Positions 46,096-58,622 of a DNA stretch of 64,000 nucleotides are shown in pieces. The position numbers and the translations under genes are program-made. Below the pieces are notes generated by a model that saw nothing but the letters and a program-made list of their open reading frames with translations, was not told the origin of the DNA and ran no database searches. Every line of letters begins with the position of its first letter. Within the stretch, counting starts at the first letter, position 1. This stretch comes from Acinetobacter sichuanensis (GTDB taxonomy: Bacteria > Pseudomonadota > Gammaproteobacteria > Pseudomonadales > Moraxellaceae): positions 1 to 64,000 of the forward strand of contig NZ_PYIX02000003.1 of NCBI RefSeq assembly GCF_003024515.2, given 5' to 3'.

Positions 46096-46485
46096 GTGAA
46101 AAGCAACAGACCTGTCAATTTGTCCATGGGTCAAGTTTTAGATGTAAACTTAAAATCCCCTGTGGCTATTGCATCAATTCTACACCGTCTTTCAGGTGTC
46201 ATCGTATTTTTACTCGTACCGGTACTTCTATGGCTTTTAGACAAATCACTGTCTACGCCTGAAGGTTTTGCGCAAGTGCAAGCAATCTTTAGCGGCTTCG
46301 TTGTACGTTTTGTTGTATGGGTATTTGTAGCAGGCTTATTATTCCATTTGATTATGGGTATTAAGCACTTACTTGCTGACCTTGGTTTTGCTGAAGAACT
46401 GCAAAGTGGTCGTGTTGCAGCTACAATTGCATTAATCTTGGCTGCGATCTCAGTTATCGCATCATTTGTATGGATTGTTCTCTAA
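46096..46485 (+). CDS. sdhC: Succinate dehydrogenase cytochrome b556 subunit
   Basis: SdhC is a membrane anchor of complex II that binds haem b and ubiquinone with SdhD. The protein has three hydrophobic helices and the motif SPVAIASILHRLSGV, whose Ser and Arg line the quinone site, and HLIMGIKHLLADLG, with the haem His. I prefer the GTG at 46096, which has AGGA eight bases upstream; an ATG at 46087 overlaps that AGGA and would add three residues. It overlaps sdhD by one base. Confidence 0.95.
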   Translation: MKSNRPVNLSMGQVLDVNLKSPVAIASILHRLSGVIVFLLVPVLLWLLDKSLSTPEGFAQVQAIFSGFVVRFVVWVFVAGLLFHLIMGIKHLLADLGFAEELQSGRVAATIALILAAISVIASFVWIVL

Positions 46486-46850
46486 TGAAAAGTGCTACAG
46501 GTTTAACGGGTTCAGGTTCTCGTGATTGGTATATCCAACGTGTGAGTGCTGTTGTTTTAGCTGTTTATACTGTTGTTGTGCTTGGTTGGATTCTGTGCAA
46601 TGGCGGATTTGACTACGAACAATGGAAAGGCTTTATGATGACATTGCCAATGAAGATTTTATCTTTATTGTCAGTTTTGTCTCTTGTTGCACACGCTTGG
46701 ATTGGTATGTGGCAGGTATTCACTGACTATGTGACTACACGTCAAATGGGTCCTTCAGCTTCAGGTCTGCGTCTTGTGTTGACGTCTGCAGTGATTATTG
46801 CAGTATTTGCATACGCAATTTGGGCAATCCAGATTTTTTGGGCGAATTGA
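46485..46850 (+). CDS. sdhD: Succinate dehydrogenase hydrophobic membrane anchor subunit
   Basis: A 121-residue, three-helix membrane subunit of complex II. The N-terminal GSGSRDWYIQRVSAVVLA and the HAWIGMWQVFTDYV segment, with the haem-ligand His and the conserved Asp-Tyr of the quinone site, are typical. The ATG overlaps the sdhC stop (TAATG), giving translational coupling. sdhA follows after 12 bases. Confidence 0.95.
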   Translation: MKSATGLTGSGSRDWYIQRVSAVVLAVYTVVVLGWILCNGGFDYEQWKGFMMTLPMKILSLLSVLSLVAHAWIGMWQVFTDYVTTRQMGPSASGLRLVLTSAVIIAVFAYAIWAIQIFWAN

Positions 46851-46862
46851 TAGGAAACAATC

Positions 46863-48761
46863 ATGGGCGCTATAATCCCTAAAGAAGATTACACAAATAT
46901 TCCACACGAAACTTTCGATGCAGTCATCGTTGGTGGTGGTGGTTCAGGTATGCGTGCATCTTATCAGCTTGCTCAAGCAGGTTTGAAAGTTGCAGTGCTA
47001 ACTAAAGTATTCCCAACACGTTCACATACGGTTGCGGCTCAAGGTGGTATTGGTGCATCTCTTGGTAATATGCAAGAAGATAACTGGCACTACCATTTTT
47101 ATGACACCGTAAAAGGGTCTGACTGGTTAGGTGACCAAGATGCAATCGAGTTTATGACTCGTGAAGCACCTCAAGTTGTTTATGAGCTTGAACACCTTGG
47201 TATGCCATTTGACCGTAATGCTGATGGTACAATTTACCAACGTCCTTTCGGTGGTCACGCAGCGAACTATGGTGAAAAGCCAGTTCCACGTGCATGTGCT
47301 GCTGCTGACCGTACAGGTCACGCGCTTCTTCACACGCTTTATCAAAGCAACGTGAAAATGGGCACTCAATTCTTTGTAGAGTGGATCGCACTTGATCTTA
47401 TTCGTAACGAAGAAGGTGATGTCCTTGGTGTAACAGCGATTGACCAAGAAACTGGTAAAATTGCAGTATTCCAAGGTAAAGCAACATTGTTTGCTACTGG
47501 TGGTGCTGGTCGTGTTTACCGTGCATCGACTAACGCATATATCAATACTGGTGACGGTCTTGGTATGGCAGCTCGTGCAGGTATTCCATTACAAGATATG
47601 GAATTCTGGCAGTTCCACCCTACAGGTGTTGCGGGCGCAGGCGTATTGTTGACTGAAGGTTGTCGTGGTGAAGGTGCAATCCTTCGTAACAAAGACGGCG
47701 AACCATTCATGGAACGTTATGCACCAACTTTGAAAGACTTGGCACCACGTGACTTCGTATCACGTTCTATGGACCAAGAAATCAAAGAAGGTCGTGGTTG
47801 TGGTCCTAAAGGTGATTATATCTTACTTGATATGACGCACTTGGGTGCTGATACCATCATGAAGCGTTTACCATCTGTATTTGAGATCGGTAAGAAATTC
47901 GCAAACGTGGATATCACTAAAGAAGCGATTCCGGTTGTACCAACAATCCATTATCAAATGGGTGGTATTCCAACGAATATTCATGGTCAAGTGGTACTTC
48001 CAGAGTCTGCTGAAACTCAGGAACTTGTTGCAAACTATAACAAGGACACTGGTGTTTATTCGCACAATGGTGGTGAGCGTGACTTCACTAAACCTGTAAA
48101 AGGTTTCTATGCGATTGGTGAATGTTCTTGCGTATCTGTACATGGTGCAAACCGTTTAGGTACGAACTCACTGCTTGACTTGGTTGTATTTGGTAAAGCG
48201 GCTGGTGAACACATCATTGACTACGTGACTAAACATCATGGCGATGACTACACACCACTACCTACAACTGTACTTAAAAATACAATTGCTCGTATTAAAC
48301 AACTTGATGACTCTACATCAGGTGAAAATGCGCAGGAAGTTGCAGATGCAATCCGTGACATCGTTCAGGATCACGCAGGTGTATTCCGTACTCAAGCATT
48401 GCTTGACGAAGGTGTAAAACAAATCCTTGCAATTGCACCACGTGTACGCAACATTCACTTGAAAGACAAATCTAAAGTATTTAACACTGCACGTATTGAA
48501 GCTTTAGAAGTTGAAAACTTATACGAAGTAGCAAAAGCAACCTTGATTTCTGCTGCTGCACGTAAAGAATGTCGTGGTGCGCATACGGTTGTAGATTACG
48601 AGTTACCACCTGATCATGCAGATTACCCATATGGTCGTCGTGATGATGAGTGGATGAAGCACACTTTATGGTTCTCTACAGATAATCATTTAGAGTACAA
48701 GCCTGTACGCTATAAGCCGTTACTTGTAGATCCAATTCCACCTAAACCACGTACATTCTAA
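46863..48761 (+). CDS. sdhA: Succinate dehydrogenase flavoprotein subunit
   Basis: SdhA oxidises succinate to fumarate with covalently bound FAD. The 632-residue protein has the FAD-binding VGGGGSGMRASYQLA, the His for covalent flavin in RSHTVAAQGGIGAS, the substrate-site FHPTGVAGAGVLLTEG and the ANRLGTNSLLDLVVFG block. It is longer than the E. coli protein (588) as in many Pseudomonadales. It lies in sdhCDAB with short gaps. Confidence 0.98.
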   Translation: MGAIIPKEDYTNIPHETFDAVIVGGGGSGMRASYQLAQAGLKVAVLTKVFPTRSHTVAAQGGIGASLGNMQEDNWHYHFYDTVKGSDWLGDQDAIEFMTREAPQVVYELEHLGMPFDRNADGTIYQRPFGGHAANYGEKPVPRACAAADRTGHALLHTLYQSNVKMGTQFFVEWIALDLIRNEEGDVLGVTAIDQETGKIAVFQGKATLFATGGAGRVYRASTNAYINTGDGLGMAARAGIPLQDMEFWQFHPTGVAGAGVLLTEGCRGEGAILRNKDGEPFMERYAPTLKDLAPRDFVSRSMDQEIKEGRGCGPKGDYILLDMTHLGADTIMKRLPSVFEIGKKFANVDITKEAIPVVPTIHYQMGGIPTNIHGQVVLPESAETQELVANYNKDTGVYSHNGGERDFTKPVKGFYAIGECSCVSVHGANRLGTNSLLDLVVFGKAAGEHIIDYVTKHHGDDYTPLPTTVLKNTIARIKQLDDSTSGENAQEVADAIRDIVQDHAGVFRTQALLDEGVKQILAIAPRVRNIHLKDKSKVFNTARIEALEVENLYEVAKATLISAAARKECRGAHTVVDYELPPDHADYPYGRRDDEWMKHTLWFSTDNHLEYKPVRYKPLLVDPIPPKPRTF

Positions 48762-48775
48762 TTGGGAGAACTAAG

Positions 48776-49486
48776 ATGAGTAGAGGTACCCGTACATTCG
48801 AAATCTACCGCTATGATCCTGATAAGGATAAAGCACCGTACATGCAAACTTTTAAACTTGAATTGACTGATAAGCACCGTATGTTGCTTGACGCTCTTCT
48901 TGCGTTAAAAGTACAAGACGAATCATTGACTTTCCGTCGCTCTTGCCGTGAAGGTATTTGTGGTTCTGATGGCGTGAACATCAATGGTAAAAATGGTCTT
49001 GCTTGTTTATGGAACTTAAACGATTTACCTGAAAAAATCGTAATTCGTCCATTACCAGGCTTACCAGTGGTTAAAGATTTAGTTGTGGATATGAATCAGT
49101 TCTACGATCAGTATGACAAGATTCAACCCTTCTTAATCAATAATCAACCTGCGCCACCGAAAGAGCGTTTACAGTCTCCTGCAGACCGTGAGCACTTAGA
49201 TGGCTTGTATGAATGTATTCTTTGTGCATGTTGTTCAACTTCATGCCCATCATTCTGGTGGAACCCTGATAAATTCTTGGGTCCATCTGCATTGTTGAAT
49301 GCATACCGTTTCATTATTGACTCTCGTGATACAGCGACTCAAGATCGTTTATCGCGTCTTGATGACCCATTCTCATTATTCCGTTGTAAAGGGATTATGA
49401 ACTGTGTGTCAGTTTGCCCTAAAGGTTTGAACCCAACGAAAGCGATCGGTCATATCCGTAGCATGTTGCTCGACCAAGCAGGCTAA
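48776..49486 (+). CDS. sdhB: Succinate dehydrogenase iron-sulfur subunit
   Basis: SdhB carries electrons from FAD to quinone. The 236-residue protein has the [2Fe-2S] ligands in CREGICGSDGVNI and GLAC, the [4Fe-4S] ligands in CILCACCSTSCP, and the [3Fe-4S] ligands in CKGIMNCVSVCPKGLNP. Length is typical. It is the last gene before a strong terminator. Confidence 0.98.
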   Translation: MSRGTRTFEIYRYDPDKDKAPYMQTFKLELTDKHRMLLDALLALKVQDESLTFRRSCREGICGSDGVNINGKNGLACLWNLNDLPEKIVIRPLPGLPVVKDLVVDMNQFYDQYDKIQPFLINNQPAPPKERLQSPADREHLDGLYECILCACCSTSCPSFWWNPDKFLGPSALLNAYRFIIDSRDTATQDRLSRLDDPFSLFRCKGIMNCVSVCPKGLNPTKAIGHIRSMLLDQAG

Positions 49487-49500
49487 TTTTGCTGAAAAAG

Positions 49501-49535
49501 AAAGCGCACATCATATTTTGATGTGCGCTTTTTTA
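49501..49535 (+). terminator. Terminator of the sdh operon
   Basis: A 12-bp perfect stem, AAGCGCACATCA (49502-49513) with TGATGTGCGCTT (49519-49530), is followed by TTTTTT. It separates sdh from suc transcription, at least in part. Confidence 0.9.
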
Positions 49536-49891
49536 TTGAGTTTAAAAATGAATTGAATTTAGCGATTTATTGTATGGATTGTTTATATAAATGGGCGAAT
49601 GATATTAGATTATTTAACACATGTATTTCGCCAATTTATAAGAGGTATGTGTCAAAAAAATCAATTGATGTTATAGTTCATGTTACGATTTAACAAACCG
49701 TCATAAGTGTGAAAAAGTACTTAATTATCGTACATATTTTCAACATAAGACTGCTTCATATAGGTTTATAACTATTTATATGAATAAAAATGAAGTCGTT
49801 TTAGAAAAAATAAATCTGAATATTTATTTTTTCTAAGTCGATTTGCAAAAAATTGCTCAGCCTTGGTTGAGTATATCAGTGAGTGATGATG
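49536..49891. other. AT-rich non-coding region upstream of the sucA leader
   Basis: About 350 bp without a gene-like frame, presumably with a sucA promoter. I see no clear operator. Confidence 0.45.
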
Positions 49892-50030
49892 CCATGAGGG
49901 CGTTATGATTCATTATTTGCATTAGTGTTGAGCTAATGTTGTAACGCCCCATGGTCATAAGTACCTGATGGGTGAATGTCAATTTACCGATTTGGCATGA
50001 TCAATCATGGGAGTGCTTAAAAAGCACCCT
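49892..50030 (+). promoter_or_regulatory. Structured RNA leader upstream of sucA
   Basis: CCATG (49892-49896) and GGGCGTTA (49898-49905) pair with TAACGCCC (49942-49949) and CATGG (49950-49954), giving a 13-bp stem with a single bulged A. An inner stem, CATTAG/CTAATG (49920-49925 with 49933-49938), sits in its loop. A second hairpin, GGG-[A]-GTGCTT with AAGCAC-CCT (50009-50030), also with a bulged A, lies just before the sucA start. This stretch is clearly more GC-rich and ordered than its surroundings, which suggests a cis-acting RNA element. Confidence 0.55.
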
Positions 50031-50063
50031 CTAATGTTTTTGCAATAGGAAATGGGTCCACAA

Positions 50064-52901
50064 ATGCAAGAAATTGCTGACGCACTGCGTCTTGATACTG
50101 AACTTTCCGCTGATAGTGCAGCGTATATTGAAGAGCTTTACGAGCAGTACCTATCTTCTCCAACCTCAGTAGGCGAGGATTGGCAGCAATATTTCGATAA
50201 ATTCCCTAAAGGTGATCAACCACACGGAAATATTCGTGAGCAATTTTTATTATTAGGTCGTAATTCAAGTCGTGTTCAGCCTGTTGTGCAAAGTGAAGTA
50301 AGTACTGAGCATGAACGTCGTCAAATTGGTGTTTTACAACTAATCGCGGCATACCGTAACCGTGGTCATCAAAAAGCAAAACTTGATCCACTCGGTTTGG
50401 CGAAACGTGAAGACGTACCTGATTTAGATCTTGCAGCGCATGGTTTAACCAAATCAGATTTAGATACCGTATTTAATGCTGGTAATCTTGCAATTGGTAA
50501 AACTGAAGCGACTTTAGGTGAAATGGTTGAAGCGATGGAAGCAACATATTGTGCTTCTATTGGTGCAGAATATATGCACATTGTTGATACCAAAGAAAAA
50601 CGTTGGATTCAACAACGCCTAGAGGGTGCACGTGGTCAATTCAATTTTTCTGCTGACCAGAAAAAACACGTACTTGAACGTTTAACAGCAGCCGAAGGTT
50701 TAGAAAAATTCCTTGGTAATAAATATGTTGGTGCTAAACGTTTTGGCGTTGAAGGTGGTGAGTCTTTCATTCCAATGGTCAACGAACTGATTCAACGTGC
50801 AGGTTCTGTAGGTTGTAAAGAAGTTGTGATCGGGATGCCACACCGTGGTCGTTTGAACTTACTTGTGAACATTATGGGTAAAAACCCTGCTGATTTATTT
50901 GGTGAGTTTGAAGGCAAATCACTACATAAAAAAGGTTCTGGCGACGTTAAGTATCACCAAGGTTTCTCATCTAACGTGATGACTCCAGGTGGTGAAGTTC
51001 ACTTGGCGTTGGCGTTTAACCCATCACACTTGGAAATTGTTGGACCTGTAGTTGAAGGTTCTGTACGTGCACGTCAAGTGCGCCGTAAAGACATTGGTGG
51101 TGATGATGTATTGCCAGTGATTGTACACGGTGATGCTGCATTTGCAGGTCAAGGTGTCAACCAAGAAACTTTCCAAATGTCACAAACTCGTGGTTATACA
51201 GTGGGTGGTACAGTTCATATCGTGGTGAATAACCAAGTGGGCTTTACAACTTCTGATCCACGTGATGCACGTTCTACAGAATACTGTACTGACATTGCAA
51301 AAATGATCCAAGCGCCGATCTTCCATGTCAATGGTGATGATCCTGAGTCTGTATTGTTTATTGCACAGTTAGCACATGATTTCCGTCATACTTTCCGTAA
51401 AGATGTTGTAATCGACATGTTCTGTTACCGTCGTCGTGGTCATAACGAAGCGGATGAACCAGCAGCAACTCAACCAATGATGTATCAAGTGATCAATAAA
51501 AAAGCGACAACTCGTACGCTTTATGCTGATCAGCTTGTACAAGAAAAAGTGTTGGATCGTGCGGATGCTGATGCTTTGGTTGAAAAATATCGTGAAGACC
51601 TTGAAGCAGGTCGTCATGTTGCCAATGCACTTGTTCTTGAACCAAACAAAAAAATGTTTGTCGATTGGACACCATATCTTGGTCATGATTATACAGATGA
51701 CTGGGATACAACTTTCCCAATCGAACGCTTAAAAGAACTTGGTCGTAAAATGCGTGAGTTGCCTGAAGGCTTCGTGATGCAACGTCAAGTATCGAAAGTG
51801 ATTGATGATCGCTTGAAAATGCAAACTGGTGAAATGCCATTGAACTGGGGTGCAGCAGAAACACTTGCTTATGCTTCTATTCTTGATGATGGTTTCCTTG
51901 TTCGTTTGACAGGTGAAGACGTTGGTCGTGGTACATTCTCACATCGTCATGCAAAATTACATAACCAAGTTGATGGTTCAGTTTACATTCCATTATGTAA
52001 CTTAAAAGAAAATCAACCACGTACTGCAATTTATGACTCATTATTGTCAGAAATGGCGGTTCTTGCATTTGAATATGGTTATGCAACTACACTTCCAAAA
52101 AGTTTAATTATTTGGGAAGCTCAGTTCGGTGACTTTGCTAACTGTGCACAGGTCGTTATTGACCAATTCATTTCATCTGGTGAAACCAAATGGGAACGTG
52201 TGTGTGGCTTAACGTTGCTTCTTCCACATGGTTTTGAAGGTCAAGGTCCAGAGCATTCATCTGCACGTTTAGAACGTTTCTTACAGTTATGTGCTGAAGA
52301 AAATATGCAAGTGATTACGCCAACGACACCAGCGCAGATTTTCCATGCAATGCGTCGTCAAGCTGTTCGCCCAATCCGTAAACCATTGATCGTGACTTCA
52401 CCGAAGTCATTGCTTCGTCACAAACTTGCAACTTCGACTTTAGAAGAGCTTGCAACTGGTACCTTCCAAACTGTGATTGATGAAGTGGATCAAATCAATA
52501 AACAAGATGTAACACGTGTTGTACTTTGTGGTGGTAAGGTTTATTACGACTTACTTGAAAAACGTCGTGAACAAAACTTGAACATTGCAATCGTACGTGT
52601 TGAGCAACTTTATCCGTACCCAGAAAAACGTCTTGCTGAAGTATTGGCGACTTATCCAAACGTAAAAGAACTTGTTTGGTGTCAAGAAGAGCCGAAAAAC
52701 CAAGGCGCTTGGTTATTCATTGCTCCACGTCTATATGAAGGCGTGATGAAAGCAGGTCAACAAGTTCAAATTAGCTATGCGGGGCGTGAAGCTTCAGCTG
52801 CACCTGCGTGTGGCTCACCTTATTTGCATGCAAAACAACAAGCTCAGCTTGTAAATGACGCTTTAGCGATCGTCGCTGATCAATCAGGAGAATCTAAATA
52901 A
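50064..52901 (+). CDS. sucA: 2-oxoglutarate dehydrogenase E1 component
   Basis: SucA decarboxylates 2-oxoglutarate with thiamine diphosphate and passes the succinyl group to SucB. The protein is about 945 residues. The N-terminal [19 protein letters not shown] is a conserved E1 start, [12 protein letters not shown] and [11 protein letters not shown] hold the ThDP and metal site, and [20 protein letters not shown] and the [12 protein letters not shown] segment are family marks. I prefer ATG 50064 because AGGA lies directly against the alternative ATG at 50052. The stop overlaps the sucB start by one base. Confidence 0.97.
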   Translation: MQEIADALRLDTELSADSAAYIEELYEQYLSSPTSVGEDWQQYFDKFPKGDQPHGNIREQFLLLGRNSSRVQPVVQSEVSTEHERRQIGVLQLIAAYRNRGHQKAKLDPLGLAKREDVPDLDLAAHGLTKSDLDTVFNAGNLAIGKTEATLGEMVEAMEATYCASIGAEYMHIVDTKEKRWIQQRLEGARGQFNFSADQKKHVLERLTAAEGLEKFLGNKYVGAKRFGVEGGESFIPMVNELIQRAGSVGCKEVVIGMPHRGRLNLLVNIMGKNPADLFGEFEGKSLHKKGSGDVKYHQGFSSNVMTPGGEVHLALAFNPSHLEIVGPVVEGSVRARQVRRKDIGGDDVLPVIVHGDAAFAGQGVNQETFQMSQTRGYTVGGTVHIVVNNQVGFTTSDPRDARSTEYCTDIAKMIQAPIFHVNGDDPESVLFIAQLAHDFRHTFRKDVVIDMFCYRRRGHNEADEPAATQPMMYQVINKKATTRTLYADQLVQEKVLDRADADALVEKYREDLEAGRHVANALVLEPNKKMFVDWTPYLGHDYTDDWDTTFPIERLKELGRKMRELPEGFVMQRQVSKVIDDRLKMQTGEMPLNWGAAETLAYASILDDGFLVRLTGEDVGRGTFSHRHAKLHNQVDGSVYIPLCNLKENQPRTAIYDSLLSEMAVLAFEYGYATTLPKSLIIWEAQFGDFANCAQVVIDQFISSGETKWERVCGLTLLLPHGFEGQGPEHSSARLERFLQLCAEENMQVITPTTPAQIFHAMRRQAVRPIRKPLIVTSPKSLLRHKLATSTLEELATGTFQTVIDEVDQINKQDVTRVVLCGGKVYYDLLEKRREQNLNIAIVRVEQLYPYPEKRLAEVLATYPNVKELVWCQEEPKNQGAWLFIAPRLYEGVMKAGQQVQISYAGREASAAPACGSPYLHAKQQAQLVNDALAIVADQSGESK

Positions 52902-54112
52902 TGGCAACCGAAATTAAAGCACCTGTATTTCCAGAGTCAGTTGCTGATGGAACAATTGCAACTTGGCACAAACAACCAGGTGAAGCTGTATCACGTGACG
53001 AAGTAATTTGTGATATTGAAACAGATAAAGTTGTTTTAGAAGTTGTTGCTCCTGCTGACGGTTCTATTTCTGCAATCATCAAAAATGAAGGCGATACTGT
53101 GCTTTCTGCTGAAGTGATTGCAACTTTTGAAGCAGGTGCTGTTTCTGGCGCTGCACAAACTCAAGCTGTTCAGTCTGAAGAGAAAGTTGAACAAGCAGTT
53201 GCACAAACTCAAGCAGGTAATGCACCTGTTGTTGAACGTGCTCAAGTGGCAGACCAAGCTCCTGCAGTACGTAAAGCATTGTCTGAAACAGGTATCGCAG
53301 CAGCTGATGTTGATGGTACTGGTCGTGGTGGTCGTATCACTAAAGAAGATGTTGCAAATCATCAAGCTAAACCAGCAGCTTCTGTAACGCCATTAAGCGT
53401 TGCTGTAGGCGAACGTGTTGAAAAACGTGTTCCAATGACTCGTCTTCGTAAGCGTGTTGCTGAGCGTTTACTTGCTGCAACGCAACAAACTGCGATGTTG
53501 ACAACGTTCAATGAAGTGAACATGAAACCAATCATGGAAATGCGTGCTCAATATAAAGACGCATTTGAAAAACGCCATGGTGCTCGTTTAGGCTTTATGT
53601 CTTTCTTTGTTAAAGCTGCAACAGAAGCACTTAAACGCTATCCAGCAGTAAATGCATCTATTGATGGTGATGACATCGTTTATCACGGCTTCTATGACAT
53701 CGGTGTAGCTGTATCAAGTGAACGTGGTCTGGTTGTACCTGTACTTCGTGATACTGACCGCATGAACTATGCTGAAGTTGAAAACGGTATTCGTGCATAC
53801 GCTGGTAAAGCGCGTGATGGTAAATTAGGCATCGAAGATATGACTGGCGGTACGTTCACTATTACTAATGGTGGTACTTTCGGTTCATTACTTTCAACAC
53901 CAATTTTGAATACGCCACAAACAGCGATTTTGGGTATGCATAAAATCCAAGAACGTCCAATGGCTGTAAATGGTCAAGTTGAAATTTTACCAATGATGTA
54001 CTTGGCACTTTCTTATGATCACCGTTTAATCGATGGTAAAGAAGCTGTAGGTTTCCTTGTAGCAATCAAAGAATTGTTAGAAGAACCAGCTCGTCTTATC
54101 CTTGATCTTTAA
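52901..54112 (+). CDS. sucB: Dihydrolipoyllysine succinyltransferase (E2)
   Basis: SucB is the core of the 2-oxoglutarate dehydrogenase complex. The 403-residue protein has one lipoyl domain (1-75, lipoylated K43 in ETDKVVLE), an Ala/Gln-rich linker, a peripheral-subunit binding domain (about 122-158, with [10 protein letters not shown] and [11 protein letters not shown]) and the catalytic domain with [14 protein letters not shown] and the active-site [16 protein letters not shown] overlaps the sucA stop. A hairpin follows before lpd. Confidence 0.98.
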   Translation: MATEIKAPVFPESVADGTIATWHKQPGEAVSRDEVICDIETDKVVLEVVAPADGSISAIIKNEGDTVLSAEVIATFEAGAVSGAAQTQAVQSEEKVEQAVAQTQAGNAPVVERAQVADQAPAVRKALSETGIAAADVDGTGRGGRITKEDVANHQAKPAASVTPLSVAVGERVEKRVPMTRLRKRVAERLLAATQQTAMLTTFNEVNMKPIMEMRAQYKDAFEKRHGARLGFMSFFVKAATEALKRYPAVNASIDGDDIVYHGFYDIGVAVSSERGLVVPVLRDTDRMNYAEVENGIRAYAGKARDGKLGIEDMTGGTFTITNGGTFGSLLSTPILNTPQTAILGMHKIQERPMAVNGQVEILPMMYLALSYDHRLIDGKEAVGFLVAIKELLEEPARLILDL

Positions 54113-54129
54113 TTCTTTAGAATAACAAT

Positions 54130-55609
<1,480 letters not shown>

Positions 55610-55617
55610 AATGAAAT

Positions 55618-55643
55618 AGAGCGGTTCCGACCGCTCTTTTTTT
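55618..55643 (+). terminator. Terminator after lpdA
   Basis: AGAGCGGT (55618-55625) pairs with ACCGCTCT (55630-55637) around a TCCG tetraloop, followed by a T-run. It separates sucAB-lpd from sucCD. Confidence 0.9.
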
Positions 55644-55777
55644 AAAAAGATGGTTGTTTTTATTTGAATAATCATCTAAATATAGAAGAACAAATTTTAA
55701 TAAATGCCAATATTTAAAGCGATGGACGTTTAAGTGTTGGTGGTAATAACAACGTGAAAAGTAGTAAAAGGTAAAAA

Positions 55778-56941
55778 ATGAATCTACATGAGTATCAAGC
55801 GAAAGCGCTGTTAAAAAAATATGGTATGCCAGTTCAAGAAGGCATTTTAATTACATCACCAGAAGAAGCAGCGGCAGCGTTTGAGCAGATTGAAGGCAAA
55901 TTTGCTGTCATGAAAGCCCAAGTTCATGCAGGTGGTCGTGGTAAAGCAGGTGGTGTCAAAGTTGTAAAATCTGCCGAAGAAGCAGCTGAATATGCGAAAA
56001 GCCTATTAGGTACACACTTAGTAACGTATCAAACAGATGCAAATGGACAACCTGTAAATAGCATTTTAGTTTGTGAAGATGTTTATCCTGTAGAACGCGA
56101 GCTTTATTTGGGTGCGGTTGTAGATCGTTCATCACGTCGTGTGACTTTTATGGCATCGACTGAAGGTGGCGTAGAAATTGAAAAAGTTGCTGAAGAAACA
56201 CCTGAAAAAATCTTTAAAGTAGAAGTTGATCCATTAGTAGGCTTACAACCTTTCCAAGCACGTGATGTTGCATTCCAACTTGGATTAAAAGACAAACAAA
56301 TCAATCAATTTGTCACGATTATGACGGGTGCATATAAAGCTTTCATTGAAAATGATTTTGCTTTATTTGAAATTAACCCACTTTCAGTTCGTGAAAATGG
56401 TGAAATTTTATGTGTTGATGCCAAAGTGGGTATCGATTCAAATGCGCTTTATCGTTTACCTGAAATCGCAGCGATGCGTGATAAGTCTCAAGAAAATGAA
56501 CGTGAATTAAAAGCATCAGAATTTGATCTGAATTACGTTGCGCTTGAAGGTAATATTGGTTGTATGGTGAATGGTGCTGGTCTTGCAATGGCAACGATGG
56601 ACATCATTAAACTTTATGGCGGTCAACCTGCAAACTTCCTTGATGTTGGTGGTGGTGCGACGAAAGATCGTGTTATCGAAGCATTTAAAATTATTCTTTC
56701 AGATACTTCTGTTCAAGCTGTATTGATTAATATTTTTGGTGGAATTGTACGTTGTGACATGATTGCTGAAGCGATTATTGCAGCAGTTCAAGAAGTAAAT
56801 GTCACTGTTCCTGTTGTTGTTCGTTTAGAAGGAAACAATGCGGAATTGGGTGCAAAATTACTTGATGAATCTGGTTTGAAATTAATTTCTGCGACAGGTC
56901 TTGCTGATGCTGCAGAAAAAGTTGTTGCTGCAGTAGCGTAA
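55778..56941 (+). CDS. sucC: Succinyl-CoA ligase beta subunit
   Basis: SucC binds nucleotide (ATP-grasp fold) and, with SucD, makes ATP or GTP from succinyl-CoA. The 387-residue protein has [16 protein letters not shown] at the start, [29 protein letters not shown] and [17 protein letters not shown], all family marks. Length is standard (388 in E. coli). sucD starts 12 bases after its stop. Confidence 0.98.
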   Translation: MNLHEYQAKALLKKYGMPVQEGILITSPEEAAAAFEQIEGKFAVMKAQVHAGGRGKAGGVKVVKSAEEAAEYAKSLLGTHLVTYQTDANGQPVNSILVCEDVYPVERELYLGAVVDRSSRRVTFMASTEGGVEIEKVAEETPEKIFKVEVDPLVGLQPFQARDVAFQLGLKDKQINQFVTIMTGAYKAFIENDFALFEINPLSVRENGEILCVDAKVGIDSNALYRLPEIAAMRDKSQENERELKASEFDLNYVALEGNIGCMVNGAGLAMATMDIIKLYGGQPANFLDVGGGATKDRVIEAFKIILSDTSVQAVLINIFGGIVRCDMIAEAIIAAVQEVNVTVPVVVRLEGNNAELGAKLLDESGLKLISATGLADAAEKVVAAVA

Positions 56942-56953
56942 GGAGTATCGATC

Positions 56954-57844
56954 ATGAGCGTATTAGTAAATAAAGACACCAAAGTATTGGTACAAGGTTT
57001 CACAGGTAAAAATGGTACTTTTCACTCTGAGCAATCTCTTGCTTATGGTACAAAAGTTGTTGGTGGTGTGACGCCAGGTAAAGGTGGAACAACGCATTTA
57101 AATTTACCTGTATTTAATACCATGCGTGAAGCTGTGAAAGAAACAGGCGCAAATGCAACTTCAATTTATGTACCAGCACCATTTGTACTGGATTCAATTG
57201 TTGAAGCTGTTGACTCAGGTATTGAGTTGATTGTTGTGATTACTGAAGGTGTGCCAACCTTAGACATGCTCAAAGCAAAACGTTACCTTGAAACTTATGG
57301 TAATGGTGCTCGCCTGATTGGTCCAAACTGTCCAGGTATTATTACACCAGGTGAATGTAAAATTGGGATTATGCCAGGTCATATTCACCAAGCAGGTAAA
57401 ATTGGTGTAATTTCACGTTCAGGTACATTGACTTATGAAGCAGTTGCACAAACAACGAAGCTTGGTTTAGGTCAGTCTACTTGTATTGGTATTGGTGGTG
57501 ACCCGATTCCAGGTATGAACCAAATTGATTGCTTAAAATTATTCCAAGAAGACCCTCAAACTGAAGCAATCATTATGATTGGTGAAATTGGTGGTACTGC
57601 GGAAGAAGAAGCAGCTGAATATATCAAATCAAATGTAACAAAGCCTGTTGTTGGTTATATCGCTGGTGTTACTGCGCCAAAAGGTAAGCGTATGGGACAT
57701 GCAGGTGCGATTATTTCAGGTGGTCAAGGAACAGCCGAAGAAAAATTTGCAGCATTTGAAAAAGCGGGCATGGCATATACACGTAGCCCAGCTGAGTTGG
57801 GTTCAACAATGCTTGAATTGTTAAAAAGTAAAGGCTTAGTTTAA
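56954..57844 (+). CDS. sucD: Succinyl-CoA ligase alpha subunit
   Basis: SucD binds CoA and carries the phosphorylated His. The 296-residue protein has [15 protein letters not shown], the [20 protein letters not shown] block, [12 protein letters not shown] and the active-site His in [20 protein letters not shown]. Length is near the usual 290. It is the last gene of the suc cluster and is followed by a strong terminator. Confidence 0.98.
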   Translation: MSVLVNKDTKVLVQGFTGKNGTFHSEQSLAYGTKVVGGVTPGKGGTTHLNLPVFNTMREAVKETGANATSIYVPAPFVLDSIVEAVDSGIELIVVITEGVPTLDMLKAKRYLETYGNGARLIGPNCPGIITPGECKIGIMPGHIHQAGKIGVISRSGTLTYEAVAQTTKLGLGQSTCIGIGGDPIPGMNQIDCLKLFQEDPQTEAIIMIGEIGGTAEEEAAEYIKSNVTKPVVGYIAGVTAPKGKRMGHAGAIISGGQGTAEEKFAAFEKAGMAYTRSPAELGSTMLELLKSKGLV

Positions 57845-57869
57845 AGTGATTTAAACTGAGTTACTCAGA

Positions 57870-57897
57870 AGAGGAAGTGTAAACTTCCTCTTTTTTA
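57870..57897 (+). terminator. Terminator after sucD
   Basis: AGAGGAAGT (57870-57878) pairs with ACTTCCTCT (57883-57891), followed by TTTTTT. Confidence 0.9.
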
Positions 57898-57988
57898 TGA
57901 AAGAAAATTGGAAAATATTCAAAGCTGTTGTTCAAAATAGTGCTATAGTTTTTTAAATCAATTGGATTAAAAATGTCATGGGACAATA

Positions 57989-58504
57989 ATGACGGGTAAA
58001 ATCTATTGCAGTATTTTTCTATTTTGTCTAGAAACCTATGCGATCGCAGCAGATCAAGTAAATTTAGAAAATAATGATCAAATAAAAAATAAAACGTCTT
58101 TCATCAAATATGATTTTTTTAAACATTTGAAAAAAGATAAAAATCAACAAATAGATATAGAAAAAGCGATTGAGATTGCAAATGAAGATTTGAATCAGGA
58201 GCAAAAAAAACTCGCGGAAGAACACGAACAGGAGTTAAAAAACTATTCAGTTTTGAGTAATCAAATTTATGCTGACGAGCGTTTTAAGCTTTTTAATTAT
58301 ACTGCTTTTACATCTGATGATTTTAAAAATAGAGTTAGCGCAGGGCAGTCGATCCATCAAGAAGTACAAGGATTGAATATCTCAATGGGGTATGGAATGG
58401 AATTTAAACTCAATAAAAATAATACATTAGGTTACGAGTATTTATCGAGTTTTCCTTATGATCGTGGGCAAATGGTACGTATTTATTGGACTAAAGCATT
58501 GTAA
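57989..58504 (+). CDS. Exported protein of unknown function
   Basis: A 171-residue protein with a short signal-like N-terminus (about 1-21, ending AIAAD). The middle (about 45-90) is a charged helix with Glu/Lys/Gln repeats. The C-terminal 70 residues have beta-strand pattern with alternate hydrophobics (LNISMGYGMEFKLNKNNTLGYEY), perhaps an outer-membrane association. I do not recognise the family. Confidence 0.6.
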   Translation: MTGKIYCSIFLFCLETYAIAADQVNLENNDQIKNKTSFIKYDFFKHLKKDKNQQIDIEKAIEIANEDLNQEQKKLAEEHEQELKNYSVLSNQIYADERFKLFNYTAFTSDDFKNRVSAGQSIHQEVQGLNISMGYGMEFKLNKNNTLGYEYLSSFPYDRGQMVRIYWTKAL

Positions 58505-58622
58505 TTTTTCGTTATTTTTTTGATTTTCTGAGTGCGTCATTTTTTAAATGGCATTTCATTTTTTTGAAGAATATTTCATAACATTATTTTAAATATCACG
58601 ACAGACAGCATAAATGTTGTGC

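Noticed and set aside
47127..48143. Long antisense open frames within sdhA
   Set aside because: They are shadows of a strongly coding gene with no initiation signals or family resemblance.
51369..51864. Antisense open frames within sucA rich in His, Phe and Cys
   Set aside because: Composition is that of a reverse-strand shadow; the sucA frame is fully conserved.
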